A stretch of 64,000 bases of DNA from Sporosarcina sp. P2 (GCF_002743255.1 NZ_PDYY01000001.1:372001-436000), one strand, 5' to 3'. Shown: positions 45,160 through 54,648, numbered from the stretch's first letter. Numbers and translations are program-made. The notes: generated by a model from the letters alone, not told the origin.

Positions 45160-45957
45160 ATGGAATCATTGGATGGAAAAGTTGCAATTGTGACAGGTGG
45201 AACGAACGGCATTGGGGAAGCAGTCGCAAGAGAGTATATACATCAAGGTGCTAAAGTTTGTATTTTGGGAAGGTCAGAAGAGAAGCTGAATGCGTTACAA
45301 GAAGAATATAAAGACAATATTTTAACAGTGAAAGGCGACGTAACAAAATATTCAAGCCATCAGGAAGTTGTCCGAAAAACGGTGGAGAAGTTTAGAAAAC
45401 TGGATATATTAGTTTCCAATGCAGGCGTATTCGATGGCTTTGTCACATTGGAGCGACTGCCAGAAGAGCATCTGGACGAAGCGTTTTCAACTATTTTCGA
45501 TATAAATGTAAAAGGGGGCTTATTGGCGGCAAAAGCTGCTGCTGAAGAGCTGAAGAAAACGAAAGGGAATATCATCTTCACTGTTTCCAATTCCGGGTTT
45601 TATCCGAATGGCGGAGGCCCTATTTACACGGCAAGTAAGCATGCGATTGTAGGGCTTATCCGAGAGTTGGCTTATGAGTTGGCTCCTGAGATTAGAGTAA
45701 ATGGCGTGTCACCTGGTGGAACGGTCACGGAAATCACTGCGATCCCATGCCTGCAAGATAGCGTAAAACAGATAGATAAGGAAACGAGAAAGAAAAATAT
45801 TGCAAGTAGAAATCCACTGCAAATTGCTCAGGAAGCAAGTGATCACAACGGCGCCTATGTCCTATTGGCATCTGATAACGCTAAGGCGATAACAGGAACC
45901 ATCATAGAGAGTGACGGAGGGCTTGGTGTGAGAGGGATGCCTGGTACGACTTTTTGA
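45160..45957 (+). CDS. cis-2,3-dihydrodiol dehydrogenase, BphB/HcaB-like SDR
   Basis: 265 residues, complete SDR site: GGTNGIG cofactor motif, FTVSNSGFYPNGGGPIYTAS then K, giving Ser, Tyr and Lys. The SNSGFYPNGGGPxYTA block is close to biphenyl-dihydrodiol dehydrogenase BphB. It re-aromatises the cis-dihydrodiol made by the Rieske enzyme to a catechol. A GTG (45157) directly precedes the chosen ATG; a weak GGGGAAG lies upstream. It is the last intact gene before a stretch of pseudogenes. Confidence 0.88.
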   Translation: MESLDGKVAIVTGGTNGIGEAVAREYIHQGAKVCILGRSEEKLNALQEEYKDNILTVKGDVTKYSSHQEVVRKTVEKFRKLDILVSNAGVFDGFVTLERLPEEHLDEAFSTIFDINVKGGLLAAKAAAEELKKTKGNIIFTVSNSGFYPNGGGPIYTASKHAIVGLIRELAYELAPEIRVNGVSPGGTVTEITAIPCLQDSVKQIDKETRKKNIASRNPLQIAQEASDHNGAYVLLASDNAKAITGTIIESDGGLGVRGMPGTTF

Positions 45958-46033
45958 TAATAGGTCGTTCTAAGGCGAAATTGATTACTGAGATATGGTG
46001 CAGTCTTGATAAAAGAATGCTCGGAACAATTCA

Positions 46034-46480
46034 ATAGAACAAATCGATTTCATCGTAAAGGATATAGATCAAGCCATATCATCATTCAGCAAGTTGCTTG
46101 GCTTTATGGAACCGGAATATTTTTTGGCAGGTGCCCATGACCAATCGCAAATGTTTCATAAAGGAGTCACCTCAGATACGCTGAGTAAGTTTGTACTCAT
46201 TGACACACAGTAAATCCAAATCGAACTGATGGAAGTGAATGATGAACCAAACACGATGAAAGATTATTTGGTGGGATACGGAGAAGGGATTCATCACCTT
46301 GCTTTTGTTGTAGACAAAATTGCTCCTTGTCTCGAAACTTTTGCTACAAGAGTTTATCCGTTGCTACATTCAGGTAAATTCATATCTGTAAACAAAGGGC
46401 TTTATGCCTATTTAGATACAGAAGCTTCGTTGTAACCTGTATTCGAATTGCTTGAAAGAGAAACGCCCCAGCCTAAAAAA
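46034..46480 (+). pseudogene. VOC-family gene A, inactivated by two TAA codons
   Basis: One continuous frame reads IEQIDFIVKDIDQAISSFSK and LLGFMEPEYF, then TAA (46211-46213), then IQIELMEVNDEPN and YGEGIHHLAFVVDKI, TAA again (46433-46435), then PVFELLERE. This is a glyoxalase/methylmalonyl-CoA-epimerase-like VOC protein with two nonsense codons and no frameshift. No convincing start was found. Recently dead by appearance. Confidence 0.78.
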
Positions 46481-46524
46481 GTGGGGATGATATTGCCGAG
46501 CTACTGTTTGGCTCACGGACTATC

Positions 46525-46948
46525 ACACAAATTGCATTCATAGTGTAAGACATCAATGCGTCTGCTGCCCGCTTAGGGGACTTGCCAATCTTGGAGATTC
46601 CCCCAAAAATCGAGTCGAGGGTTGCGGAGTGACTCAAGTAGCATATAAAAGAGAAGCAAAAGAGGCTGACGTAGTATTCATTTTTTTGAAACACCAACAA
46701 TCAAGGTGAAGCTCATTCAACCAGGAAAAAGCCTGGGTGTTTGGAAGGGGCATTTTGAGAAATATGGGGAAGGAATTCACCATATTTCTTTGTAGCTGGA
46801 CAATTTGGAAGAAAGGTTACCTGACTTTCGAGAATAGGACTATGACGTCATCCAACAACGCAAGTATTGGAATGGGCAATATGCATATTTGGACACCACA
46901 GAAGAGTTTAAAGTAGTGTTAAAATTATTTGCAGGTCAATCTCATTAA
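46525..46948 (+). pseudogene. VOC-family gene B, heavily decayed
   Basis: Pieces in different frames read TQIAFIV, DINASAARLGDLPILE, VTQVAYKREAKEADVVFIF, EKYGEGIHHIS, and YWNGQYAYLDTTEEFKVVLK, separated by several stops and shifts. It is the second member of a tandem VOC pair with gene A. Confidence 0.75.
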
Positions 46949-47001
46949 ATTCAAAGACAGATGGTTTTGGAACCATAATTTGTCTACATGCAGTCAAATT
47001 T

Positions 47002-47043
47002 AAAAAGACTACATTTCGATTAGGAACGAAATGTAGTCTTTTT
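47002..47043. terminator. bidirectional terminator
   Basis: AAAAAGACTACATTTCG pairs with CGAAATGTAGTCTTTTT. It isolates the pseudogenes from the importer operon. Confidence 0.88.
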
Positions 47044-47339
47044 CTTATGATTGATTATCCCTATCCATGCACTTTAAGTTGGGAAGGACTACAGCGTTTA
47101 TTACAAAAATTGCAATATATACTTTCTAAAAGCCGAAATAATATTTTATTCTCAATATCGACTCGCTGTCAGATATACAATGCGTTAATTATAGTGGAAG
47201 GCATAGTAAGAAGTCAGTACGATGAACCTACGATCAAGATTCATTTTTATTTAAATGACTGCATAAACCGGTCTGCTAATAGACGATTCTTCACATAAAG
47301 TGTTATAAGAAAACTATATTAATATCTTATTTTATCTTA
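47044..47339 (+). other. intergenic before the importer promoter
   Basis: About 300 bases. A frame of 83 codons (47047-47298) lacks a ribosome site and any recognisable motif; I do not call it a gene. Confidence 0.4.
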
Positions 47340-47368
47340 TTGACATTAAATTCAGAAGAGTGTAATAT
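47340..47368 (+). promoter_or_regulatory. promoter P3 (importer operon)
   Basis: TTGACA (47340-47345), 17-bp spacer, TAATAT (47363-47368). Confidence 0.75.
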
Positions 47369-47379
47369 TTAATTACAGG

Positions 47380-47409
47380 ATATACAAAAACATGTTTTGT
47401 ATATAAAAC
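47380..47409 (+). promoter_or_regulatory. island operator O3
   Basis: Perfect 10-bp arms ATATACAAAA/TTTTGTATAT with a 5-base centre; the 16-base module reads GTTTTGTATATAAAAC. The AAAC-GTTT gap is two bases here, three in the other four sites. It lies 11 bases after the -10. Confidence 0.8.
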
Positions 47410-47450
47410 ATATAAAAAATCCTGTTTTGTCATTATTCATTCAGGTTTAA

Positions 47451-47464
47451 TGAAAGCGGTTACA
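47451..47464 (+). promoter_or_regulatory. cre site (CcpA catabolite repression)
   Basis: TGAAAGCGGTTACA fits the consensus TGWAANCGNTNWCA at every position. It is in the leader of the importer operon, about 85 bases after the -10, a roadblock position. Confidence 0.75.
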
Positions 47465-47516
47465 ATGGGGGCGGAATTTTGTGGGAGAAATACAACAGAA
47501 AATTGGAGGAATGAAA

Positions 47517-48533
47517 ATGAAGAAAATGATTGCAGGTTTTGTCTTCGTATTGATAATCGGACTATTGGCTGCATGTGGTTCTGCAGATCAACAAATTGGT
47601 AAAGCTTCAGCTGAAGGAGAAAAAGGGAATGGACCGGTTGAAATTAAATTAGGCGTCGGCTATGCAACAGAAGAAAACTTATGGCTAATTAAAGTGGCAT
47701 CCGATCTGGCACCGAATTATGGAGAGAAATATACATTAGACCTTCAGCAATTTAGGGCGAATACTGATCGATTGAATGCTTATCGAGCCGGGCAAATTCA
47801 AGGGGGATCAATTGGACAAGGGGCAGCGATTATGTCGGCAGCTCAAGGGATCAATTTGAAAATTGTTGCAAACATAGCTAAAGAAACACCTGGGGAAGGA
47901 TTCAACTCGGCATTCATGGGGCTGAAAGATGCTGGCCTTGAATCAGCGGCCGACTTAAAAGGCAAAACAATTGGTATCCCTGATTTCAAATCTCCTACTG
48001 ATATGTGGGCACGTTCGGCTGTGAAAGCAGCAGGGTTAGATCCTGATAAAGATGTAAAGTATGCGGTGCTTCCAACTCCGGCAGTGGAAGAAGCGGTGAA
48101 AAGTGGGAAGATAGATGTCGGTTTATTTCCACAACCTTTCTATGAAATGGCACAAGAAGCCGGTGAATTAAAAACAGTGTTCACTTCCAAAGATGGCGTT
48201 CCGATAGACGAAGATTTCCTGAATCTCTTTTTACATCCCGACTTTATTGCAGAGCATGAAGAGGCGGTTCGTGCACTCGTGGAAGACTTACAATATATGA
48301 CAAGGTACTATGTGGAGAACAAAAAAGAGGCTCGTCAAAAGTTGCTGGATGCTGAATTTGTTCTTTCTGAACCGGAAATTTATCTCAATCTAGTCGATTA
48401 TAACCGTTCGATCGATAGTTCACTTACGAAAGAAAGCTGGGAGCTTGTCCAAGAAATTTTGCTGGAAGACGAATGGATTGAACAGAAAGTTGACTTAGAT
48501 GAATTGATTGATGACTCATTCTTAGCCAAATAA
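47517..48533 (+). CDS. NitT/TauT-type ABC importer, substrate-binding lipoprotein
   Basis: 338 residues. Signal with lipobox LLAAC, then a periplasmic-binding fold of the SsuA/TauA/NMT1 type (IKLGVGYATEENLW, YRAGQIQGGSIGQGAA, DLKGKTIGIPDFKSPTD). It is anchored outside the membrane and should bind the island's substrate or a related acid. Of two ATGs (47511, 47517) the second has proper spacing from GGAGG. First gene behind O3 and the cre site. Confidence 0.88.
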   Translation: MKKMIAGFVFVLIIGLLAACGSADQQIGKASAEGEKGNGPVEIKLGVGYATEENLWLIKVASDLAPNYGEKYTLDLQQFRANTDRLNAYRAGQIQGGSIGQGAAIMSAAQGINLKIVANIAKETPGEGFNSAFMGLKDAGLESAADLKGKTIGIPDFKSPTDMWARSAVKAAGLDPDKDVKYAVLPTPAVEEAVKSGKIDVGLFPQPFYEMAQEAGELKTVFTSKDGVPIDEDFLNLFLHPDFIAEHEEAVRALVEDLQYMTRYYVENKKEARQKLLDAEFVLSEPEIYLNLVDYNRSIDSSLTKESWELVQEILLEDEWIEQKVDLDELIDDSFLAK

Positions 48534-48571
48534 CTTGGCCAATCAGGGGTGGGGTGAATGACAAAAGCATT

Positions 48572-48612
48572 TAAATTTAGAGGGAGTCCGAAATAGACTC
48601 TCTACAAATTTA
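48572..48612 (+). promoter_or_regulatory. intercistronic stem-loop after the binding-protein gene
   Basis: TAAATTTAGAGGGAGTC pairs with GACTCTCTACAAATTTA around CGAAATA, no T-run. Such hairpins often keep binding-protein mRNA above that of the membrane components. Confidence 0.6.
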
Positions 48613-48778
48613 GTAAAGGGAAGCTACAATGCTGGCCGGTAGCCATTGTCACAAAGATGCGACGGTTTTAGGTTAACTATGTCACTTACTTAAGACACAG
48701 ATAGACCGAAGTGTAATTGTTTAGGATGGTCTGTATTTGAAAAAGTTCAATGTTGGATTTCTATCGGAGGTGGCGAAA

Positions 48779-49630
48779 ATGAGTTGTGGATCCGTAATGA
48801 CAAGAGTTGTTCCCGTAAATAAGGTAGAGCCAAAAGAGAGTGCGATTAAAATATCTAACTTGCGTAAGGTCTTTGAACGTAAAGGTGAAGAGATTGAAGC
48901 AATCAAAGGGATTGATTTAGATATAAAAGAAGGCGAGTTCGTAAGTGTTGTCGGCCCGAGTGGTTGTGGGAAGAGTACATTCCTTCATATTGTTGGCGGC
49001 TTTATTGAACGGACATCAGGGGTGGTAAGTGTCCAAGGAGAAGAAGTTGGCAAACCTGCTCCGGACAGGGGAATGATGTTCCAAGAGTCGACCCTATTCC
49101 CTTGGCGCAAAGTTTACGACAATGTGGCATGGGGGTTGGAAGCACAAAAGTTTCCCAAAGCTGATATCAAAGAGCGGGTGGAATACTTCTTAAAACTTGT
49201 CGGACTTTGGGAATTCAAAGACAATCTGCCTTCCGAGTTATCGGGAGGCATGAAGCAGAGAGTATCTCTTGCTAGAGTGCTTGCTTTTGACCCTAAAGTG
49301 CTGCTTATGGATGAACCATTCGGTGCACTTGATTCCCAAACTAGAGAGACGATGCAAGTGGAACTTCAAAGGATCTGGTCGGAATCGAAAAAAAGCGTGA
49401 TATTCGTTACACATGATATTGAAGAAGCGGTTTATTTAAGTGATTACGTCGTTGTTTTGACGAAACGTCCCTCGGTAGTTAAGGAAATCTTGAAAATTGA
49501 ATTACCAAGACCCCGTGAAGTATCGATTCGAAAGTCTTATGATTTTATTGATTACCGGAATCATATTTGGGATCTTTTGCATGAGGAGGAGAATGTGAAA
49601 AGTATAGGAGGTCAATCCAATGCTGAGTAG
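48779..49630 (+). CDS. NitT/TauT-type ABC importer, ATPase
   Basis: 283 residues. Walker A GPSGCGKST, Q-loop FQESTLFPWRKV, signature LSGGMKQRVSLAR, Walker B LLMDEPFGALD, switch His in FVTHDIEEA. SsuB/TauB type. GGAGGTGG sets the ATG at 48779; the frame opens 14 codons upstream at a TTG. About 20 extra N-terminal residues precede the usual start of the domain. The 3' end overlaps the permease gene by 11 bases. Confidence 0.9.
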   Translation: MSCGSVMTRVVPVNKVEPKESAIKISNLRKVFERKGEEIEAIKGIDLDIKEGEFVSVVGPSGCGKSTFLHIVGGFIERTSGVVSVQGEEVGKPAPDRGMMFQESTLFPWRKVYDNVAWGLEAQKFPKADIKERVEYFLKLVGLWEFKDNLPSELSGGMKQRVSLARVLAFDPKVLLMDEPFGALDSQTRETMQVELQRIWSESKKSVIFVTHDIEEAVYLSDYVVVLTKRPSVVKEILKIELPRPREVSIRKSYDFIDYRNHIWDLLHEEENVKSIGGQSNAE

Positions 49631-50390
49631 CTTTAAGAAAAGTCGCTTTATAGTTATTTCTTTAGTGGAGCTTCTCCTTTTCTTATCGTTATGGCAACTA
49701 CTGTCAATGACGGATTGGTTTCCTACCTATGTCTCCAGCCCGGCAGTTGTTCTTGGGATTATTAGTGAATTTTTTATGACAGGTGAAGTATTTCCACACA
49801 TAGGAATCAGTTTATATCGATCGATTGTCGGGTTTTTGCTGGTTGTTTTATTCGGAACAGGGTTGGGAATCTTAGCAGGATTTTTCCAACCAATTGGAAG
49901 GTTTTTTGATCCGGTCGTATCTTTTTTCAATCCGATTCCTAAAATTGCTTTACTTCCTGTGTTTTTAGTTTGGTTCGGTGTGACAGATATGACAAGGATT
50001 CTGATTATTTTCACGAGTGCTTTTTTCCCTTGTTTTATTGCAACATTGGATGGTGTTCGAGGAATTAATAAACTTTATCTATGGTCAGCGGAAAATATGG
50101 GAGCTTCTAAGTTCAAAATGTTGTACCGTGTTGTACTTCCAGCGGCCCTCCCTAAAATATTTGACGGTTGGCGTGTTGCTCTTGCGTTAACTTTTGTCAT
50201 GATGTTTTCATCGGAAATGATTGGTTCATCAACTGGTAAAGGCTTAGGATTTATGATTCTGAATGCTGATGCATATGGCCGTACGGATATTGTTCTTGCT
50301 GCAGTCATAGTTATCGCAGCGTTAGGTTTTCTTTTCGATCGATTGTTAATCGGTCTGAGGGGGAGGGTCTTATGGTGGCAAAATCGATAG
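49620..50390 (+). CDS. NitT/TauT-type ABC importer, permease 1
   Basis: 256 residues, about six membrane segments and the EAA loop (YLWSAENMGASKFKMLYRVV and LPAALPKIFDGWRVAL). GGAGGTCAATCC precedes the ATG. It is followed 65 bases later by a second, distinct permease gene, so the channel is probably a heterodimer. Confidence 0.88.
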   Translation: MLSSFKKSRFIVISLVELLLFLSLWQLLSMTDWFPTYVSSPAVVLGIISEFFMTGEVFPHIGISLYRSIVGFLLVVLFGTGLGILAGFFQPIGRFFDPVVSFFNPIPKIALLPVFLVWFGVTDMTRILIIFTSAFFPCFIATLDGVRGINKLYLWSAENMGASKFKMLYRVVLPAALPKIFDGWRVALALTFVMMFSSEMIGSSTGKGLGFMILNADAYGRTDIVLAAVIVIAALGFLFDRLLIGLRGRVLWWQNR

Positions 50391-50455
50391 TAGATCGATT
50401 GTTGTCACGAAATCTTGTAGCGCTATAGACACCAGGACATAGAGGGAGGACGCAT

Positions 50456-51202
50456 ATGAAAGCGATAAAAAAATTTATTGTGAAATATTTAGCGTTAATA
50501 CTAATAGCTCTATTGTGGCAAGGGTTCGTGTTGGCAGAACTTTTTCCAAGACAGTTATTCCCTGGTCTTGGAGAAATTCTATTGGTATTTGTTGAGCTGC
50601 TTGCCACAAGCGATCTATGGACAAATATGGGAGTTACAATTTATCGGATCTTGATAGGTTTCTTACTTGCAGCAATCGTTGGAATTCCAATTGGGATTCA
50701 AATGAGCCGGTCATCATTTATTGATGACCTTATGCAACCAATTTTCACGGCAGGTTATCCTATACCAAGAGTGGCTTTATACCCTATATTTGTACTCCTA
50801 TTCGGGTTAGGTTCTGGTTCTAAAATATTTACCATTTTTCTCGAGTGCATTTTCCCTATAGTAGTGAGTACATACTACGGTGCGAAAAGTGTAAATCATT
50901 TGTACGTTTGGTCTGGTCAGAATATGGGGGCGACCGATCGAAAGCTGTTTTGGAAAGTGTTTTTGCCAGGAACGATGCCATCAATTTTCACAGGTTTCCG
51001 AATTGCGCTCCCAATAGGGGTGGTTATTGCTGTACTGACAGAAATGATCAGTTCAAATAATGGAATTGGATATTTTCTCGTTTATTTATCGGCCACCTTA
51101 TCCCAAAGCAAAGTGTTGGCAGTCGTAATTTTTATATCACTCTTTGGTTATGGGTTAGATCGCTTACTACTATATGTGAGAAATCGATATGTTTACTGGT
51201 AA
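50456..51202 (+). CDS. NitT/TauT-type ABC importer, permease 2
   Basis: 248 residues, about six membrane segments; its EAA loop reads YVWSGQNMGATDRKLFWKVF and LPGTMPSIFTGFRIAL. It is clearly a diverged paralogue of permease 1 rather than a recent copy. GGGAGGACGCAT precedes the ATG. Confidence 0.88.
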   Translation: MKAIKKFIVKYLALILIALLWQGFVLAELFPRQLFPGLGEILLVFVELLATSDLWTNMGVTIYRILIGFLLAAIVGIPIGIQMSRSSFIDDLMQPIFTAGYPIPRVALYPIFVLLFGLGSGSKIFTIFLECIFPIVVSTYYGAKSVNHLYVWSGQNMGATDRKLFWKVFLPGTMPSIFTGFRIALPIGVVIAVLTEMISSNNGIGYFLVYLSATLSQSKVLAVVIFISLFGYGLDRLLLYVRNRYVYW

Positions 51203-51316
51203 GAGATAGGTATTTTATATAATTAACTAAAATTAAATTCAATAAAGTGAACCTTATACAAGTTTAGGGTCTCCAATTGTGAAATTCCTTAATAAGATAG
51301 TATGGGAGGAACGAAA

Positions 51317-52612
51317 ATGAATATCAAAAACAACAAACGATGGTTATATATAGCGACGCCTATTTTCTTTTTATGGTTTTTCGGACAAATTGACAAGTTA
51401 GGAATTTCCATTGTCCAGACTGATCCACAGTTTCTAAGTGATCTTGGAATGACAGGAGCCAATGCGAATGCGAAGATTGGCTTCTTAACCTTTATCTTCA
51501 TGGTAGCGTATGCAATCTCCAACTTTTTCTGGGGATTCTTCATTGATAAGTTCGGAGCCCGCAAAACAGCAATCATTGGAGTTTCGATTTGGACAGTGAC
51601 AATGCTGCTAGGCGGGTTTGCCACCACTTATGAAATGTTCATGGTGACACGGATTGTCTTAGGAATCGGGGAAGGGATGATGATCCCGGTCTGTGGGAAA
51701 TTCATCGCTACTTGGTTCAACAAAAACGAATTGGGCCGCGCGCAGTCTTCCTGGATTTCGGGTAACTATGCAGGACCTGCCATCGGTGCAGTTTTCATTT
51801 CATTGATCATTGCCACGCTCAGTTGGCATGCGACGTTCTTTATATTGGCTGGGTTGAATTTACTTCTTGTATTGCCGATGTTGATTTTCTTAACTAGAAA
51901 TGAACCGGAAAGCCATCCGGGCGTCAGCAAAGAAGAATTGTCGTACATAAGACAAGATAATACTCCGGTTACTGAAGAAAAGAAGAAAAGTTACGTTCAA
52001 GATTCCCGTTACTGGATTGTTTGGTTCGGTATGGTGATCACTTCTTTCTTATTTTTCGGCATTAGTATTTGGCTGCCAACGTACTTGATGCAAGCCAGGA
52101 ATTTTGATGTAGATGCTATGACTGGGATCACATCCTTATCTTGGTTGTTTGCACTTGGCTTCGTTCTGATCTGTGGTTATTTAGCAGATAAAACGAAGCG
52201 CCCTAGTTTAATAGCAACGATTTTGTTTGCTTCCTGTGCAATCTTGTTGACGGTTTCCACACAAGTCTCGGTCGCCATCATATCCGCTTTGGCATTAGGA
52301 CTTGCAATGGGAACATTGGGAGGAATCTTTCATTTAAGTAACTTATTTATCGTACAATTTTCAACGCCAGAAACTGCTGGTCGTGCAGCGGGGCTCATGG
52401 GTTTCACGAACATATTCGGCGGATTTTCTAGTTATGTGATGGGATGGATGCGCGATATTAACGGAGGAGACTTCGGTCCGTCGCTTATCATGTTGATTGC
52501 TATCACCGCTTTGGGGTTCATCGCTTACTTGTTTACGCTTAAAACAGAAAACAAAGAAGTTCAGGAGGCTAAGAAAAAGATTCAAAATCAATCAGAAATG
52601 CAGGCGATTTGA
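51317..52612 (+). CDS. MFS transporter, anion:cation symporter type
   Basis: 431 residues, twelve membrane segments. FIDKFGARKTAIIG is motif A; GIGEGMMIPVCGKFIATWF and the short central loop fit the ACS subfamily, which includes aromatic-acid, hexuronate and phthalate carriers. It probably gives a second uptake route for an acidic aromatic or product. GGGAGG sets the ATG at 51317. No island operator lies directly upstream; it may be read through from the ABC genes, 114 bases away. Confidence 0.85.
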   Translation: MNIKNNKRWLYIATPIFFLWFFGQIDKLGISIVQTDPQFLSDLGMTGANANAKIGFLTFIFMVAYAISNFFWGFFIDKFGARKTAIIGVSIWTVTMLLGGFATTYEMFMVTRIVLGIGEGMMIPVCGKFIATWFNKNELGRAQSSWISGNYAGPAIGAVFISLIIATLSWHATFFILAGLNLLLVLPMLIFLTRNEPESHPGVSKEELSYIRQDNTPVTEEKKKSYVQDSRYWIVWFGMVITSFLFFGISIWLPTYLMQARNFDVDAMTGITSLSWLFALGFVLICGYLADKTKRPSLIATILFASCAILLTVSTQVSVAIISALALGLAMGTLGGIFHLSNLFIVQFSTPETAGRAAGLMGFTNIFGGFSSYVMGWMRDINGGDFGPSLIMLIAITALGFIAYLFTLKTENKEVQEAKKKIQNQSEMQAI

Positions 52613-53028
52613 TCATTGCTTAGCTATTTTTTAGTCTCCTGATTTGGCTTTTATGAAGTGGTTTTGAATTTGGTGGTCAAACTAAGTAGGTAATGGTAGT
52701 ATGCAAAAATATTAATCGCTGCAACTATTCTTATAGAAATAATATACTTCCTTAACTTACAAGATTTTAATTCATAGTTAACTAATTTTTTGAAACTTCA
52801 CGGGAAACCCTAATTATCTGTTGAAGACGATGTTTGTATGGTGTGCTTTTCCCTAATGTGAACCTTCTGGAAATAGTAAAATTTAATTAATAAATGGTTT
52901 TGCTAAGAATTTTAAACATCTTTATGTATTGAGGACTCTATTAAGTCTGATCTGTGTAGTGACTTTAATTTCTCTAAATAATTTCCACTTACACAATTTC
53001 TTATAATTAGACTAATCTGCATTAATTA
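52613..53028 (+). other. AT-rich intergenic
   Basis: About 416 bases between the MFS gene and promoter P5 with no gene or hairpin I can support. Confidence 0.5.
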
Positions 53029-53056
53029 TTGACAAAGAATAAAACAATGTTAATAT
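53029..53056 (+). promoter_or_regulatory. promoter P5 (second cupin)
   Basis: TTGACA (53029-53034), 16-bp spacer, TAATAT (53051-53056). Confidence 0.75.
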
Positions 53057-53067
53057 TTATTTATAAA

Positions 53068-53093
53068 ACAAAACTTAGTTTTGTAGATGAAAC
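53068..53093 (+). promoter_or_regulatory. island operator O5
   Basis: ACAAAAC-TTA-GTTTTGT, perfect 7-bp arms, then the third half-site; the 16-base module reads GTTTTGTAGATGAAAC. It lies 11 bases after the -10 of P5. Confidence 0.75.
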
Positions 53094-53115
53094 TAAGTTG
53101 GAGGAGGTTTCAACT

Positions 53116-53646
53116 ATGGCGGATAAAAAGTTTTCAATTGAAGAATTCAAAAAAAAGTATGTAGCTAAATTGGAAGACAGGACTTTGGATTGGAATGTAT
53201 TAAAATTTCAAGAGGAGATTAACTCGAAATACAGGAGAGCACAAATGAGGTATATAGGTCGTGGTGCAACAGCAAATAATGATTCCAATATTATTACTGG
53301 AGAGAATTTCACTCTCAGTACAATGGTATTACCCGCTGGTTGCATTGGTCCATTACATTTACATGATGATGTAGAAGAAGTATTCTTTGTCTTAAAGGGT
53401 AATGTCACTGCATTAATTCAAGAGAATAGTGAAGGTGAAGTACATGAAATTAAATTAAATGCTCGGGATTGTATTAGTAGTCCTCCTGGTATATATAGGG
53501 GCGTTAGAAATGATGGGGATGATGAAGCTCTTATGTTAGTAATGCTAGGTGCAATTAAGCCCAATTTACCTACCTATCCTATTGGAAGTGAGCTAGAAGA
53601 GCTTAGAAAGTCTAGAGCTAAAGATCGAGAAGCAATTATTAAATAA
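53116..53646 (+). CDS. cupin-domain protein (paralogue 2)
   Basis: 176 residues, the same length as the cupin at 30449 and very similar along its whole length (DWNVLKFQEE, RRAQMRYIGRGATAN, GPLHLHDDVEEVFFVLKG). It shows the same His-to-Arg change in motif 2 (PPGIYRGVRN). It has its own promoter and operator O5. The frame opens 29 codons upstream but GGAGGAGG places the ATG at 53116. The DNA is AT-richer than that of paralogue 1, so the copies are not recent duplicates. Confidence 0.82.
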   Translation: MADKKFSIEEFKKKYVAKLEDRTLDWNVLKFQEEINSKYRRAQMRYIGRGATANNDSNIITGENFTLSTMVLPAGCIGPLHLHDDVEEVFFVLKGNVTALIQENSEGEVHEIKLNARDCISSPPGIYRGVRNDGDDEALMLVMLGAIKPNLPTYPIGSELEELRKSRAKDREAIIK

Positions 53647-53699
53647 AAGTAATATAGCAGACTGACATAGCGATTTGAGACATCTATAAAACACCTTAA

Positions 53700-53945
53700 T
53701 TAGGCTGCTGCGACACCATACTTTACCGGTGTCAGGTAGCCTAATTTTTTTGGATACGTTCTTTATTAAAATAATTCAAGTAGGCGATTACTCGTACAAC
53801 TACATCTTGATTTTGTAGTGAATTAAATTTAACGTATTGAAATTCTTCAGATTTCAGACTTGAATGAAATGATTTAATCACCGCATTGTCCCAACAGTTT
53901 CCTCGACGTGACATGCTAGCAATTAGGTCGTTATCCTTAGCCACC
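53700..53945 (-). mobile_element. IS3-family (IS150-like) transposase remnant
   Basis: On the minus strand, LIASMSRRGNCWDNAVIKSF, then YLNYFNKERIQK, is the C-terminal part of an IS3 OrfB integrase; a frameshift at an A-run then separates LGYLTPVKYGVAAA and its stop (TAA at 53702-53700). All upstream DDE parts are missing; the sequence beyond about 53945 does not match. The element is dead. Confidence 0.82.
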
Positions 53946-54312
53946 AAGATCACATGGGACACCATCAATATGGAGGTTTCAACCATTTCTGAAATTAGAT
54001 TCGCTTTCAATACGTATGTAAGACATTAAAATTCAGCTATCAAAACAAATGGAATTGTATGGTCATTTCGTATCTACACAGTCTGGCTTTTGCAGACATT
54101 GTTCTTTTGCCATTGAATGTTAACGAAAGTTCAGTAGTTATTAATATGTAGAAACAACACGCACCGGCGGGAATTTCTGTCGGTGTTTTTATATTTAAGT
54201 AAATTGAGGTGAGATTTACAAAACAGACAGAAGAAAGGAGATTCTATTGATTTACTCTTTTTCACGCTTAAATCTTTATACAACGTGTCCTGTTGGAACC
54301 TGGATGAAATAG

Positions 54313-54567
54313 TATTGTGCAAATGAAATTTATCATTTTGATCAACTCATAGGTAATCAATATACCTTTGTTCGTGGACCAGAACTTTCGAGTGAAGCGG
54401 ACAAGAAAGAACGACTGATGTATCATTTGAAAATGGAGAATGAAATATGGCTTCCGCGTAATGACACATTCACTGTCACGATCAAACAGGATATGAAAAA
54501 AACCGTATCTAAAATCACTACATTCGATGGGGATAACACATGCATCACGACTATGCGTTTGGAGTGA
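54313..54567 (+). pseudogene. C-terminal fragment of an unrecognised protein
   Basis: An open frame of 84 codons with no start near its 5' end reads ANEIYHFDQLIGNQYTFVRG, and later LMYHLKMENEIWLPRNDTFT, ending LE then TGA. The composition is protein-like, but I know no family. It looks like the tail of a gene whose 5' part was lost on the side facing the island. Confidence 0.5.
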
Positions 54568-54599
54568 TTTCGAAATTGTTCTATCTTGAACTTCATATT

Positions 54600-54640
54600 A
54601 AAAACACCTGTGCTGCAAGGTTTGCCGCACAGGTGTTTTT
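54600..54640. terminator. bidirectional terminator
   Basis: AAAAACACCTGTGC/GCACAGGTGTTTTT, 14-bp stem, ending the leftward ABC exporter gene. Confidence 0.92.
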
Positions 54641-54648
54641 ATGTGTAT

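Noticed and set aside
47047..47298. 83-codon frame before the importer promoter
   Set aside because: No ribosome site, starts directly after a terminator, and no family resemblance.
48612..48778. Possible riboswitch between binding-protein and ATPase genes
   Set aside because: Some GC-rich stems are present but no conserved riboswitch core could be matched; only the hairpin at 48572-48612 is supported.
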